DNA from: Pseudoduganella umbonata
GTDB lineage: Bacteria; Pseudomonadota; Gammaproteobacteria; Burkholderiales; Burkholderiaceae_D
DNA: 64,000 bases
Direction of reading: 5' to 3'
Assembly: GCF_014192225.1 (NCBI RefSeq)
Contig: NZ_JACHXS010000005.1
Span: 310,001-374,000 of the forward strand
Shown: piece after piece, positions 16,401 to 25,627 of the stretch
Position numbering within the stretch: position 1 is the stretch's first letter
Layout: every line of letters starts with the position of its first letter
The notes under the pieces: generated by a model
The model's database searches: none
What the model saw: only the letters and a program-made list of their open reading frames with translations
Told to the model about the DNA's origin: nothing
Program-made: the position numbers and the translations under genes

Positions 16401-17192
16401 ATGACGAAAACCTTCTGGACCCTGCTGGCGCTGGCCGGCATGACGACTGGCGCCGGTGCCGCCGAAACGTTCCAATGGCCGAACGGCGCCAGGGCCGCCG
16501 TCAGCCTCGCCTACGACGATGCCGCCGATTCGCAGCTCGATCATGCGATCCCCACGCTGAACAAGTACGGTGTGAAGGGCACGTTCTACCTGACGCTTTC
16601 CAGCCCGGCGATCGACAAGCGCCTGCCCGAATGGCGCGCCGCCGCGCAACAGGGCCACGAGCTGGCCAACCACTCGCTGTTCCACCAATGCCGCCGCTCG
16701 CTGCCGGACCGCGGCTGGGTCGAACCGCACCGCGACCTGGATACGACGAGCGTGGCGCAGATGAAGGACCAGGTGGCGCTTGCCAACACGATGCTGTACG
16801 CGATCGACGGCCGCCGCGAGCGCACCTTCACCGCACCGTGCGGCGACCTGCAGGCCGGCGGGCAGGATTACCTGCCGGCGGTGCAGTCCGGATTCGTCGC
16901 CATCAAGGCCAGCATCGGCCAGGGCGCGGTGCCGTCGATGGCCGCGCTCGATCCTTACCGGGTACCCGTCGTGGCCCCCGTCGGCCTCACCGGCCAGCAG
17001 CTGATCGCCATGGTGAAGGAGGCAGCCGACAAGGGCACGATGGTCGCGTTCACGTTCCACGGCATCGGCGGCGACCACCTCGCCAACTCCAGCGCCGCGC
17101 ACGAGGAACTGGTGAAGTACCTGGCCGACAACCGCAAGGTGTACTGGACCGGCACGTTCCTCGAGATCATGAAGTACGTGAAGTCGCGCTGA
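16401..17192 (+). CDS. Polysaccharide deacetylase (NodB/CE4-like), secreted
   Basis: A 263-residue secreted protein with a NodB-homology domain. The signal peptide spans 1-21 (TFWTLLALAGMTTGAGAAE). The CE4 metal-binding motif is seen as Y-D39-D40 followed by the H91-x3-H95 pair in HELANHSLFH. Later motifs are RTFTAPCGD (usually RxPxG) and MVAFTFHGIGGDHL near 235-245, which carries the catalytic-site His. The D-H-H metal triad is complete, so an active deacetylase of an N- or O-acetylated glycan is plausible. Neighbours (GH16, receptor, LacI) suggest it removes side acetyl groups during polymer use. Confidence 0.87.
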   Translation: MTKTFWTLLALAGMTTGAGAAETFQWPNGARAAVSLAYDDAADSQLDHAIPTLNKYGVKGTFYLTLSSPAIDKRLPEWRAAAQQGHELANHSLFHQCRRSLPDRGWVEPHRDLDTTSVAQMKDQVALANTMLYAIDGRRERTFTAPCGDLQAGGQDYLPAVQSGFVAIKASIGQGAVPSMAALDPYRVPVVAPVGLTGQQLIAMVKEAADKGTMVAFTFHGIGGDHLANSSAAHEELVKYLADNRKVYWTGTFLEIMKYVKSR

Positions 17193-17195
17193 GTC

Positions 17196-17350
17196 CGTGT
17201 CCCGGTGCCAGGCAGTGTGAGCACTGCTCGCACAACACGGCCTCAAGCACGAGGATACGTGTCCCGGTGCCAGGCACGGTGACACGGGCTCAGGCACAAG
17301 GATACGTGTCCCGGTGCCAGGCACGGTGACACGGGCTCAGGCACGAGGAC
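17196..17350. repeat. Three-copy tandem repeat, CGTGTCCCGGTGCCAGGCA unit
   Basis: Copies start at 17196, 17258 and 17305. The second and third are almost identical over 47 bases (17258-17304 and 17305-17350). The first is diverged and carries an extra internal stretch. Each unit contains the inverted sequence CGTGTCCCGGTGCCAGGCAC followed by GGTGACACG, so it can fold. It separates the deacetylase gene from the LacI gene and has no coding potential. Confidence 0.75.
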
Positions 17351-17448
17351 ATGAGCCCGACGGGACCTGCGCGGCTTTCGCGGCGGTTGGCGCGCGATAG
17401 TCAGTTCCAGTATGCTCGTCGTGTTTTTTCAGCGGAACAGGAATTTCA

Positions 17449-18465
17449 GTGGCAACCATCAAAGATGTCGCCCGCCTGGCGGGCGTGGGCCTGGGTACCG
17501 CGTCGCGTGCGATCAACGGCAGCGGGCCGGTATCACCTGCCACGCTGGAGCGAGTGCAGAAGGCGATCGAGGAACTGGGCTTCCGGCCATCGCACGCGGC
17601 GCGGGCGCTGCTGTCCGGTTCATCGAAGATGATCGGCGTGTACATCCCGGCGCTGTCCGGCACCTTCTTCACGCCGATCCTGCAGATCATCGATACCGAG
17701 CTGCGTGCCGCCGGCCTGCACATGGTGGTCGCATTCGGCGTGGGCCTCGGCGACGCGCGGCGCCAGGCGATCGAAGGCATCGAATTCCTCGTCGAACGCG
17801 GCTGCGACGGCCTGATCGTGATGACCAGCGCGCTGAACGAAGACGATCTCGCCGTGGCCGGCAGCCGGCTGTCGCGGCTGGTGGCACTGAACCATGGCTT
17901 CGCAACGATCCCCGACCAGTGCTTCACCGTCGACCACATGCTGGGCGGCCGCCTGGCCGCGCGCACGCTGCTGGAGAACGGCCACCGCGACATCGCGCTG
18001 CTGACCGGCCCGATGGTACTGGAGGACAGTATTGCCCGTATCGACGGCTTCATCGCGGAGCTTGCCGCCGCCGGTATCGACACGGCCGCGATGTGGCGCC
18101 GCGAAGGCGACTTTTCGCCGGCCGGCGGCTGGACCGCCGCGCGCGAACTGGTGGCCTCCGGCCGCAAGCCCACCGCGTTGTTTTGTGCCAACGACGAAAT
18201 GGCGGTGGGCGCGCTGTCGTACTTCCAGGAAGCCGGCATCCGCGTGCCGCAGGACCTGTCAGTGCTTGCTTATGACGATACGCCGAGCGCCGAATACGCC
18301 GCACCGCGCCTGACGTCGGTGCGCATGCCGTGGCAGCAGATGACGCTGAACGGGATCAATGCGCTGCTCAACCTGTGCTACGACCTGAAGCGGCCGGTCG
18401 AGCGGGAATTTCCCGTGACGGTGACGGTCAGGGCGTCCGTGGCGGATATCTCGAAGCAAGCCTGA
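17449..18465 (+). CDS. LacI-family transcriptional regulator
   Basis: A 338-residue LacI/GalR regulator. The HTH is at 2-22 (ATIKDVARLAGVGLGTASRA), the hinge helix at about 45-58 (PSHAARALLSG), and the rest is a sugar-binding periplasmic-protein-like core with IGVYIPALSGTFFTPIL and PTALFCANDEMAVGAL. Translation starts with GTG (17449-17451), with AGGAA seven bases upstream. It lies next to the GH16/deacetylase/receptor genes, and two operators of LacI form occur upstream of those genes. It therefore most likely represses them until a glucan-derived oligosaccharide binds. No copy of the operator was seen before its own gene. Confidence 0.92.
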   Translation: MATIKDVARLAGVGLGTASRAINGSGPVSPATLERVQKAIEELGFRPSHAARALLSGSSKMIGVYIPALSGTFFTPILQIIDTELRAAGLHMVVAFGVGLGDARRQAIEGIEFLVERGCDGLIVMTSALNEDDLAVAGSRLSRLVALNHGFATIPDQCFTVDHMLGGRLAARTLLENGHRDIALLTGPMVLEDSIARIDGFIAELAAAGIDTAAMWRREGDFSPAGGWTAARELVASGRKPTALFCANDEMAVGALSYFQEAGIRVPQDLSVLAYDDTPSAEYAAPRLTSVRMPWQQMTLNGINALLNLCYDLKRPVEREFPVTVTVRASVADISKQA

Positions 18466-18874
18466 CACCTGGCTGCGGCGCAGCACCTCGTGCCCGGTCG
18501 CTGCCAAATTTCCCAAGCACGTCAATATGTTATGCACGTTGCGATGCAACAAAATACATGCTGGAATTCATCAAAAAATGCTCAGATAGCTAGACGTTTC
18601 TGTAGTAATTTGCTATCGTTGAGCCACCGTAAGTAGCAACAATTAATAGCATCATCACAATCTTTCTTCAGCTGCATTTCTGACCTGAACGAATCCTGGA
18701 ATCGACGTTCTGGCGAGTTTGCCTGCCACAGTTTTGGTTCCCATTGTTGCTGCGGTAACTAAGCCCCTATGCCATATGGATTGCTCACGCGAACCGTTCC
18801 TCCAACGGTTGCGATGGCAGTACACGCATGGGACTTGACGCAGTCAACAACAATTTTCTCTGATCGGATAGACC
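18466..18874. other. Gene-free interval between LacI gene and acyltransferase
   Basis: About 410 bases, more AT-rich than the flanks in its second half. A GTTGC-GAT-GCAAC dyad occurs near 18538-18550. Nothing coding is supported. The promoter for the downstream acyltransferase must lie here, but no convincing -35/-10 pair was identified. Confidence 0.5.
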
Positions 18875-20908
18875 TTGAGCTCCAGTTCCCATAATCACTC
18901 GCTCGCATACCGCGCCGAAGTTGACGGGTTAAGAGCCCTGGCCGTTGTTCCAGTGGTGCTGTTCCATGCAGGTATCGCGGGATTTGCCGGAGGGTTCGTC
19001 GGAGTCGATGTTTTCTTCGTGATTTCCGGGTATCTGATCACGGCGATCCTGGCCAAGGAAATCGCCGCCGGCCAATTTTCGACATTACGCTTTTACGAGC
19101 GCCGCATACGCCGGCTGTTCCCGGCGCTGATTGTCATGTTTGCGGTTTGCTGGGCGGTGGCGATGTTCCTGCTGATGCCGCAAGACTTCCGCTCATTCGG
19201 GCGCAGCATGGTGGCAAGTGGATTGTTCTCTTCGAATATCCTGTTCTGGGCGGAGGGCGGTTATTTCGACACCAGTGCCGAACTGAAGCCATTGCTGCAT
19301 ACGTGGTCGCTTTCTGTCGAAGAACAGTTCTATATCGTGTTCCCGGCGTTGCTGCTGGTCTTGCTGACGAAAGTACGGCAATGGAAAGCCGTACTGACTG
19401 TGCTGTTGCTGGCTTCCTTCGCCGCTTGCGTGTACTACACGCCAACGGATCCGGACACTGCTTTCTATCTGCCGATGTTCAGGGTGTGGGAATTGCTGGC
19501 CGGCTCTTTTGTTGCGTTGTCGATCGGCTTCTTCAAGATCCGGAATGACGCGCTGCGCTCCGCCGCGGCGATGCTGGGCGTTGCCCTGGTGCTGTGGGCA
19601 ACCTTCACTTTCGACGCAAGCACCTCATTCCCTGGCGTGAACGCGCTATTCCCATGTATCGGCGCGGCCCTGATTATCGCTTACTCGCAGCAAACCGTTG
19701 TCGCAACAGTACTGGGATCGAAGCCGCTGGTATGGATCGGCAAGCTCTCCTATTCGCTTTATCTGTGGCATTGGCCGATTATCGTTTTTGCCAAGTACTA
19801 CCTGATGCGCGAACTGGAAATCAGCGAGCAGTATTTTGTGGTTGCCTTGTCGCTGGCGGCAGCGTACCTGTCGATGCGCTTCGTTGAAATTCCATTCCGC
19901 GACCGGAAATTCGCTGCCGATACACGTTCGCTGTTCAAGATGGCGGCTGTGCCGATGGTCTGCTTTTTCATGGCCGGGTTGGGTACCTATTTTGCCAATG
20001 GTTTCCCGGAGCGTTTTGCCGATCCTGTCCAGGCAATGGCCATGGGTGCGCGCGACACGAATCCGCAACGGCGTGACTGTGATGGCCGGGATGTCGAAGA
20101 CATTGCTGCTGGCAATGTATGTCTCGTCGGCGCCCCCGGCGACAAGCCGACATTCGCGGTGCTCGGTGACAGCTTCGGCGATGCAATGATGCCTGGCATC
20201 GCGGCGGCGGCATCGTCCGCGGGCCGGCAGGGCATGGTCCTGACGAGCTCGGGCTGTTATCCGCTGGAAGGTGTCGTCGACCTGAACAAGCATGGCGATG
20301 TCAGCTGCCGCGAGTTTGTGTCGGCCAGTCTCGCACTGATCCAGAAAACACCGTCCATCACGGATGTGATCCTGGTGGGCCGCTGGACAACCGCCGCGCT
20401 CGGAGTCCGGTTCGGCGTTTCAGCCAAGACTGGCTGGTACATCAACGATACACAGTCCGTCGAAAGCAGCTACGCGGAAAACAAGCGCGTGTTCGACAGG
20501 GCGCTGACGCGGACGGTAACGATGCTCGACGGTAAACGCGTGCATATCGTGTCGTATGTGCCGGAACAGCGTATCGATCCGCCACGTACGCTGGCGCTGT
20601 GCGCGTATCTGTCGCGTGACTGCCCGACAGGAGTATCGTTCGCCGAGTTTGAACAACGTCACGCATTCATTCGCGAAACGATCAACCGCATTACCCTGGA
20701 AAAAAATGCGCGGGTGATCGATGTCGGTTCGAAGCTTTGCACGGACAAGGAATGTGCAATGGTTGCAAACGGTACGATGCTTTATAGCGATGACAATCAT
20801 CTGAGCAGTACGGGCGCCCTGTACATCCGTGACCTGTTCAAGCCGGCCTTCAGCTCGAAAGAATACCGAGCTTCCAGCAATGTGGTTGCGGACAAAACCC
20901 GGCATTGA
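18875..20908 (+). CDS. Acyltransferase-3 (OafA-like) with C-terminal SGNH domain
   Basis: A 677-residue integral-membrane O-acyltransferase. The N-terminal acyltransferase-3 domain (about 10-350) has YRAEVDGLRALAVVPVVLFHAG, FVGVDVFFVISGYLIT and YERRIRRLFPAL, with about ten TM helices and HTWSLSVEEQFYI. A periplasmic SGNH domain follows (about 390-650), with block I FAVLGDSFGDAM and the final DDNHLSSTGA carrying the Asp-x-x-His pair. Such proteins O-acetylate surface polysaccharide. The start is TTG at 18875; no in-frame ATG occurs before conserved sequence, so a rare start codon is required. It is transcribed toward the hexapeptide acetyltransferase gene, away from the minus-strand EPS genes. 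Confidence 0.88.
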   Translation: MSSSSHNHSLAYRAEVDGLRALAVVPVVLFHAGIAGFAGGFVGVDVFFVISGYLITAILAKEIAAGQFSTLRFYERRIRRLFPALIVMFAVCWAVAMFLLMPQDFRSFGRSMVASGLFSSNILFWAEGGYFDTSAELKPLLHTWSLSVEEQFYIVFPALLLVLLTKVRQWKAVLTVLLLASFAACVYYTPTDPDTAFYLPMFRVWELLAGSFVALSIGFFKIRNDALRSAAAMLGVALVLWATFTFDASTSFPGVNALFPCIGAALIIAYSQQTVVATVLGSKPLVWIGKLSYSLYLWHWPIIVFAKYYLMRELEISEQYFVVALSLAAAYLSMRFVEIPFRDRKFAADTRSLFKMAAVPMVCFFMAGLGTYFANGFPERFADPVQAMAMGARDTNPQRRDCDGRDVEDIAAGNVCLVGAPGDKPTFAVLGDSFGDAMMPGIAAAASSAGRQGMVLTSSGCYPLEGVVDLNKHGDVSCREFVSASLALIQKTPSITDVILVGRWTTAALGVRFGVSAKTGWYINDTQSVESSYAENKRVFDRALTRTVTMLDGKRVHIVSYVPEQRIDPPRTLALCAYLSRDCPTGVSFAEFEQRHAFIRETINRITLEKNARVIDVGSKLCTDKECAMVANGTMLYSDDNHLSSTGALYIRDLFKPAFSSKEYRASSNVVADKTRH

Positions 20909-21016
20909 CCCGACGGTACGACTGCCTGCATGTTCAGGGCGAATTCCCGGCCCTGGCATCATTCAGAATAATTTTAAACAAGCACTACTTTCGCTAAACC
21001 CACAGCAGTCACCGAT

Positions 21017-21583
21017 ATGATTCAAAGCTACCAGGATTACCTCGACTATCTCGATGCCGACAGGCGTGCACTGCATAAGCGCGGCTCATTGAAAGAGTGG
21101 CTGTTCGATGACGTCTGGCGGTTCCAGCGCCGGCTCCGAAAAGCCGAATACTTGAACAACTGCCGCAAGAACGTGATCCGCCGGCTGGTTTCTCAATACC
21201 GGCTTCGATCGCTGGGCACGAAGCTGGGATTTTCCATTCCGATGAATGCCTTTGGTCCCGGGCTGGCGATCGCCCACACGGGAACCATCGTTGTCAATAA
21301 AGGCGCACGGATTGGCGCGAATTGCCGGATTCACGTTTGCGTTAACATCGGCACCGCGGCTGGCAAAAGCTTCGATGCTCCGACTCTCGGCGATAACGTC
21401 TACATCGGCCCTGGGGCCAAGCTGTTCGGCCTTATCCACATTGGCGATCGCACCGTCATCGGCGCAAATGCCGTCGTCAACAAGAGTTTCGAAGGCGGGG
21501 TAACGATTGGCGGAATTCCTGCCAAAGTCATCTCGACCAAGGATTCGACCGGTTTGCTGCCGCAAGATACGCCGATGGCGTGA
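21017..21583 (+). CDS. Serine acetyltransferase-like hexapeptide-repeat transferase
   Basis: A 188-residue left-handed beta-helix acyltransferase. The hexapeptide region starts near residue 75 (FGPGLAIAHTGTIVVNKGARIGANCRIHVCVNIGTA), with the catalytic His in AHTGT and a C-terminal GGVTIGGIPAKVI cap. The alpha-helical N-terminus (1-60) is shorter than that of CysE. In polysaccharide clusters this type acetylates sugars, which fits its position after the OafA-like gene (108-base gap) and in front of the EPS genes. No strong ribosome site is visible before the ATG at 21017. Confidence 0.82.
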   Translation: MIQSYQDYLDYLDADRRALHKRGSLKEWLFDDVWRFQRRLRKAEYLNNCRKNVIRRLVSQYRLRSLGTKLGFSIPMNAFGPGLAIAHTGTIVVNKGARIGANCRIHVCVNIGTAAGKSFDAPTLGDNVYIGPGAKLFGLIHIGDRTVIGANAVVNKSFEGGVTIGGIPAKVISTKDSTGLLPQDTPMA

Positions 21584-21944
21584 AAGAAGGATGGGCGATA
21601 GCCGCCCACCTTGGTCTAACACCCGTCATTCCCGGCTGCGCGGCCGTGGCAGGTCGAAAGCGCTCGCGATCGACATGACGGGTGCCTTCGAAGGCAGAGC
21701 TGAATCGTTCGCTGTTACTCTACGGCTGCTACGCTTCCCGGAACGCTTCGTCGCCGATTGTCATGAGGCAAACCCTGCTGGCCAATACTGCAAACTCTAC
21801 CGGCCATCAACACGTGCTTCGTGTATGAGGTGAAATGCGACCTCGCTGGCAGGCACGTCGATTCTTCATCACTTGCCGCCAGTTCCCGGAAACATGACGT
21901 GGCTTGCCAGGACCACGCTCAAGGAAGCACGCTTGGCTTGGAAA
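21584..21944. other. Gene-free convergent interval with weak hairpin
   Basis: A stem of TGGGCG (21592-21597) with CGCCCA (21603-21608), extended by AAGG/CCTT around one bulged A, follows the acetyltransferase stop. It could end plus-strand transcripts, although the T-run is poor. The remaining 330 bases before the minus-strand acyltransferase stop hold no supported gene. Confidence 0.4.
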
Positions 21945-23210
21945 TTATGCCGACTTTTTTACGGCAGCATTCTTCTCGGCAAAGTCACGTTGCGCTGAGC
22001 TGGTGCCGAATGATTTCCGAATGATCTTTTGCAGCGGTACGACGAAACGCTCTTGTAGTACGACACAAATTACCAGGAGTATCGCAAGATAAACCGGGTA
22101 AAACGCCATCGTCGGTTCCACGTTCCGTCCGGCTTCGATAATAGCGTGCAGGTTCCAGCTCGATACGGACCCGAGGCCAACGACGAATTTCTCGACTTTT
22201 ACAAAGATGGCATGCAGCGGTGCATGCAGCAAGAACAGGGGCAGGGAGGCGGCACCCAGGCGATCGCCCCAGTGTTGAACAACAGGCCCGGCTTGCTTGG
22301 CATACACACACCACCACACGATCGCAATACTCGCCGGCAAGTACAAGCCATTTTGCACCACATGGAACTTCCGCTCGGCAAACTGAGCTGACACACCAAT
22401 CACGAACGTTATCAGGAAGACTGCCATCAGAGCAGCCCGAAGTTTCGCGGAGTCGAGGCTTTCTCGCGCCAGCATCACACAAAGCACCATGCCGGCCAGG
22501 AAGAGCGGCAATCGTATGATCGGATTCCTGTGCAAAAGACCTTCGGTGAGCAGGTCTTTCCGCTCCATCAGATCCGCAATGATTCCAGGGATGGTGAACA
22601 GAAGTCCCAGTACCAGCAGCGCGACGATCGGCGACTTAAGCTTATATATGTGACGGGCCGCAGCAGGGAACAGCAGGTAATAGAACGCCAGTGCCGAGAG
22701 GGACCAGGAGGCGAAGTTGAACGATAAATAGTAGGGATTCCAGGCGTTCATCAGGAACAGGTTCGTGCCCAGCGCAACCAGAAGCTCAAGCTTTCCCAGC
22801 ATTCTTTCCGCAGTGCCGAATGCGTCGATCGGCACCTTGACTCCACCGTTGCTATAGACCGCAGCGCACACTGGAATCGCCGCAACCAGCAAGCCGACGA
22901 GATGCAGCGGGTAAAGCGTCGCAAACCGGGAGATAAAGAAATTTCGCTTGTCGACGGGCGCACCATTCTTTCGGGTTACATAGGCATGGGTCAGCAAAAA
23001 TCCTGACAGCACGAAAAACACGCTTGTCGCCATGTTCCCCAACCCCAGGAACGCTTCGATCCAGCTGCCTGTAATCTCGGAATAGTTGTTGCGGAACGTA
23101 TGAAAAAATACCAGATAGAGAGCGAGAAGGAAGCGTAACCAATTAAGCGCCCAAAACTTCTTTTCATTGAGGCTGCGGCCAGCAGTGGGGATAGGGCTCG
23201 TTTGGGACAT
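21945..23210 (-). CDS. Acyltransferase-3 family membrane protein
   Basis: A 421-residue OafA-like acyltransferase without an SGNH domain. The N-terminal segment NWLRFLLALYLVFFHTFRNN carries the catalytic-type His, followed by MATSVFFVLSGFLLTHAYV and FFISRFATLYPLHLVGL; about ten TM segments follow. It is predicted to modify EPS or lipid-linked oligosaccharide with acetyl or succinyl groups. It is the last gene of the long minus-strand EPS series, separated from the next upstream acyltransferase gene by 153 bases, so a separate promoter is possible. Confidence 0.85.
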   Translation of the reverse strand: MSQTSPIPTAGRSLNEKKFWALNWLRFLLALYLVFFHTFRNNYSEITGSWIEAFLGLGNMATSVFFVLSGFLLTHAYVTRKNGAPVDKRNFFISRFATLYPLHLVGLLVAAIPVCAAVYSNGGVKVPIDAFGTAERMLGKLELLVALGTNLFLMNAWNPYYLSFNFASWSLSALAFYYLLFPAAARHIYKLKSPIVALLVLGLLFTIPGIIADLMERKDLLTEGLLHRNPIIRLPLFLAGMVLCVMLARESLDSAKLRAALMAVFLITFVIGVSAQFAERKFHVVQNGLYLPASIAIVWWCVYAKQAGPVVQHWGDRLGAASLPLFLLHAPLHAIFVKVEKFVVGLGSVSSWNLHAIIEAGRNVEPTMAFYPVYLAILLVICVVLQERFVVPLQKIIRKSFGTSSAQRDFAEKNAAVKKSA

Positions 23211-23363
23211 CTTTATCCAGTAAATTCAAAATCAGCCGTTGACTTGCACGGCAGTTGGCAAGTCTCCGCAATCAATTGCGCATACTTTCAACATACGTGT
23301 ATTGCCGCCCGTGGACAACGGGCGGCAGCGGGAATCATTTATGCGATCGCTTTGTACCAGGGA

Positions 23364-25517
23364 TTACTGCCCTGGCTGCGAAATAATTGTTTCATCGATA
23401 AACGTCGCTTTGTCGCGAACATAAAACGGCCGCATGTGCTCGTTATCCATGTAGTAGGGTTCGCCGGTCTGCGACACGGCAGGACAGACGTTTCCGTTGC
23501 ATAACGCCTTGATCGGATCGATCACTTTCACACCATGACGCTGGCTGATCGCCATCAGCCGCTCCTGAATCACTGCCTGGCGCCCCACGTAATCACTGAT
23601 GTCGATGTCCGGCGTCTGTTGACGCCGATGCAGAACTGTCCAGCGCGAGCCATCGAGCATGCTCTTCGGCGAGAACTTGAAACTTTTCGGCGCATTCAAA
23701 ATAATGTAGACCTGCTTCTCGCGGGAAAGCACTTTGATCTGCTCTTCCAGCGCAGCGAAAGCTGCATCGATAGCGCCAGGCTGGCCATAGACCAGCGACT
23801 GGGTTTGGCTCTTGTACATGAAAGAGCTGTTTTTTTCATTGAGGTAGTTGTTCCAGTTACCACCGATAACAACCCTCTTGACATCTTTCCTGTGCGCCAG
23901 CTCGTAGGCTGCGGATGCCGTCCCCGGACATGCGGGATTCTTGTGCATGGCGACGTGAACCACGTTCAGCATCGGAGGACAACCGGGTCCGGTAGCGAAA
24001 ATGACGGAATACCGCGGCCGCTCATCGTTCGACAGGACGTGATTTACGCGTGGCGCATACTGTTCCACAATCGAGTCGCCGATGAAGAGCACATATCCGG
24101 GTTCAGTACCGGCACGCGTGTAGAAGTTGGGGCCGGTAGTAGACAGCTTCGCGAACTCGCGCGACGGGAATTCCCAGTCGTACTGCGCTTTCAAGAGTTC
24201 ATCGACGTCGGTCGTATTACTGCGCGCCGTGATCGAACCGGCATATGCGGCGAGGCCAGCTGCACAGAAGATCCCCATGAATACATACAGCAGTGTCAGG
24301 CGCGTATTGTTCTGGACAGTAGTCAGATCGGGATCGGGACGGCGCAGTTTCTTCTCGACGATGTGATAAGTCGCCCATGCGAGCATGACAGCAGCAACGA
24401 TCAAGCCAAATCGCATCTCCTTCGACATATTCCCGTTCAGGATGCGGCCAAACACGAGCAGCGGCCAGTGCCAAAGGTAGAGCGGGTAGCTGATGAGCCC
24501 CAGTCCCACCATCAATCGATTGCCGAGAATGAACCTGTTAATAAAGGCGGCTGGCCCTGCTGCGATGACGAGGACTGCGCCAAGCACCGGGATGACGGCC
24601 CACCATCCAGGAAAGGCGCGCGACTTATCCAGGACGAGAATAGAGACAATCAGAAGCAAGAAGCCAAGCAAGGAGACGAGATTTGCAGCGACCGCAGCAC
24701 CGAGCTTTGCGGGGAAAAGGCTGCCGACATCCTTGTATTTCAGGACCACCACCGCATAAGCCACGCCTGCGCCGGCAAGAAGCTCCCAAAAGCGTGTGAC
24801 AGGCAAATAGAAGACCGCACTGGCATGGCTTTCAATGGCAAAAATATTGGCCGCAAACGATGCAGCCGCCAGTACACTGCCGACGATGAAGAAGTTCCAT
24901 TTTTTCTTGCTCGCAGCCCACAGCAGCAGCGGCCAGATAATGTAGAACTGCTCTTCGACACCCAGCGACCACAGATGCAAGAGCGGCTTTACTTCGGCGG
25001 AAGTATCAAAATATCCCGCTTCCATCCATAAAGAAATGTTAGCAACAAATCCTGCGCCGGCTGCGATCTGCTTGCCAAGAGCCGAAAACTCATCTGGCGT
25101 GAGCACATACCACCCCAAGAAGGCGACCGGCAAAAATACCACGATCAGAGCGGGAAATATCCGCCGGGCGCGTCTGGAATAGAAATCCAGGAAGCTGAAC
25201 GTGCCTTTTTGAAAGCTTGCAAACAGGATCGACGAGATCAGGAATCCGGATATCACAAAGAAGATATCGACACCGGCAAACCCGCCGCCAAGCCAGCGCG
25301 GGAAAGCATGGAAAATAATGACCGACAAGACGGCAACGGCACGCAAGCCATCGATATCCGGCCGATAGTGCATATGCGAAGGCTGTGCCTCGACCTTCGG
25401 GCCGGCTGTGCCACCCGATGTGTTGATTGATCCGCCGTGATCCGCGGATAGGGCATCCGTACCTGGATGCTCTTGTAGCCGGGCACTTGCATCTTTTATC
25501 GCTGACAAATTCTTCAT
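23364..25517 (-). CDS. Acyltransferase-3 with C-terminal SGNH domain
   Basis: A 717-residue protein with the same two-domain layout as the plus-strand copy at 18875. About 48 hydrophilic residues precede the membrane domain, which begins YRPDIDGLRAVAVLSVIIFH and continues FAGVDIFFVISGFLISSIL, SRRARRIFPAL and HLWSLGVEEQFYIIWPL. The SGNH part has VLFIGDSIVEQYAP and the C-terminal MDNEHMRP Asp/His pair. It should transfer acyl groups to periplasmic or surface glycan. The start at 25517 has GGTTGG and GGAA upstream; an earlier TTG start is less likely. Together with the 18875 and 21945 genes the region holds three distinct OafA-like enzymes. Confidence 0.87.
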   Translation of the reverse strand: MKNLSAIKDASARLQEHPGTDALSADHGGSINTSGGTAGPKVEAQPSHMHYRPDIDGLRAVAVLSVIIFHAFPRWLGGGFAGVDIFFVISGFLISSILFASFQKGTFSFLDFYSRRARRIFPALIVVFLPVAFLGWYVLTPDEFSALGKQIAAGAGFVANISLWMEAGYFDTSAEVKPLLHLWSLGVEEQFYIIWPLLLWAASKKKWNFFIVGSVLAAASFAANIFAIESHASAVFYLPVTRFWELLAGAGVAYAVVVLKYKDVGSLFPAKLGAAVAANLVSLLGFLLLIVSILVLDKSRAFPGWWAVIPVLGAVLVIAAGPAAFINRFILGNRLMVGLGLISYPLYLWHWPLLVFGRILNGNMSKEMRFGLIVAAVMLAWATYHIVEKKLRRPDPDLTTVQNNTRLTLLYVFMGIFCAAGLAAYAGSITARSNTTDVDELLKAQYDWEFPSREFAKLSTTGPNFYTRAGTEPGYVLFIGDSIVEQYAPRVNHVLSNDERPRYSVIFATGPGCPPMLNVVHVAMHKNPACPGTASAAYELAHRKDVKRVVIGGNWNNYLNEKNSSFMYKSQTQSLVYGQPGAIDAAFAALEEQIKVLSREKQVYIILNAPKSFKFSPKSMLDGSRWTVLHRRQQTPDIDISDYVGRQAVIQERLMAISQRHGVKVIDPIKALCNGNVCPAVSQTGEPYYMDNEHMRPFYVRDKATFIDETIISQPGQ

Positions 25518-25627
25518 TTCCAACCTATTCACACCTAGCAAACATCGTGTTATGTAATTAACCCGCCACGGACAGCGTCGGCTTCACCGGAAGAACATAG
25601 CAAGTGCTGATTCTTCCACCATGGCTG

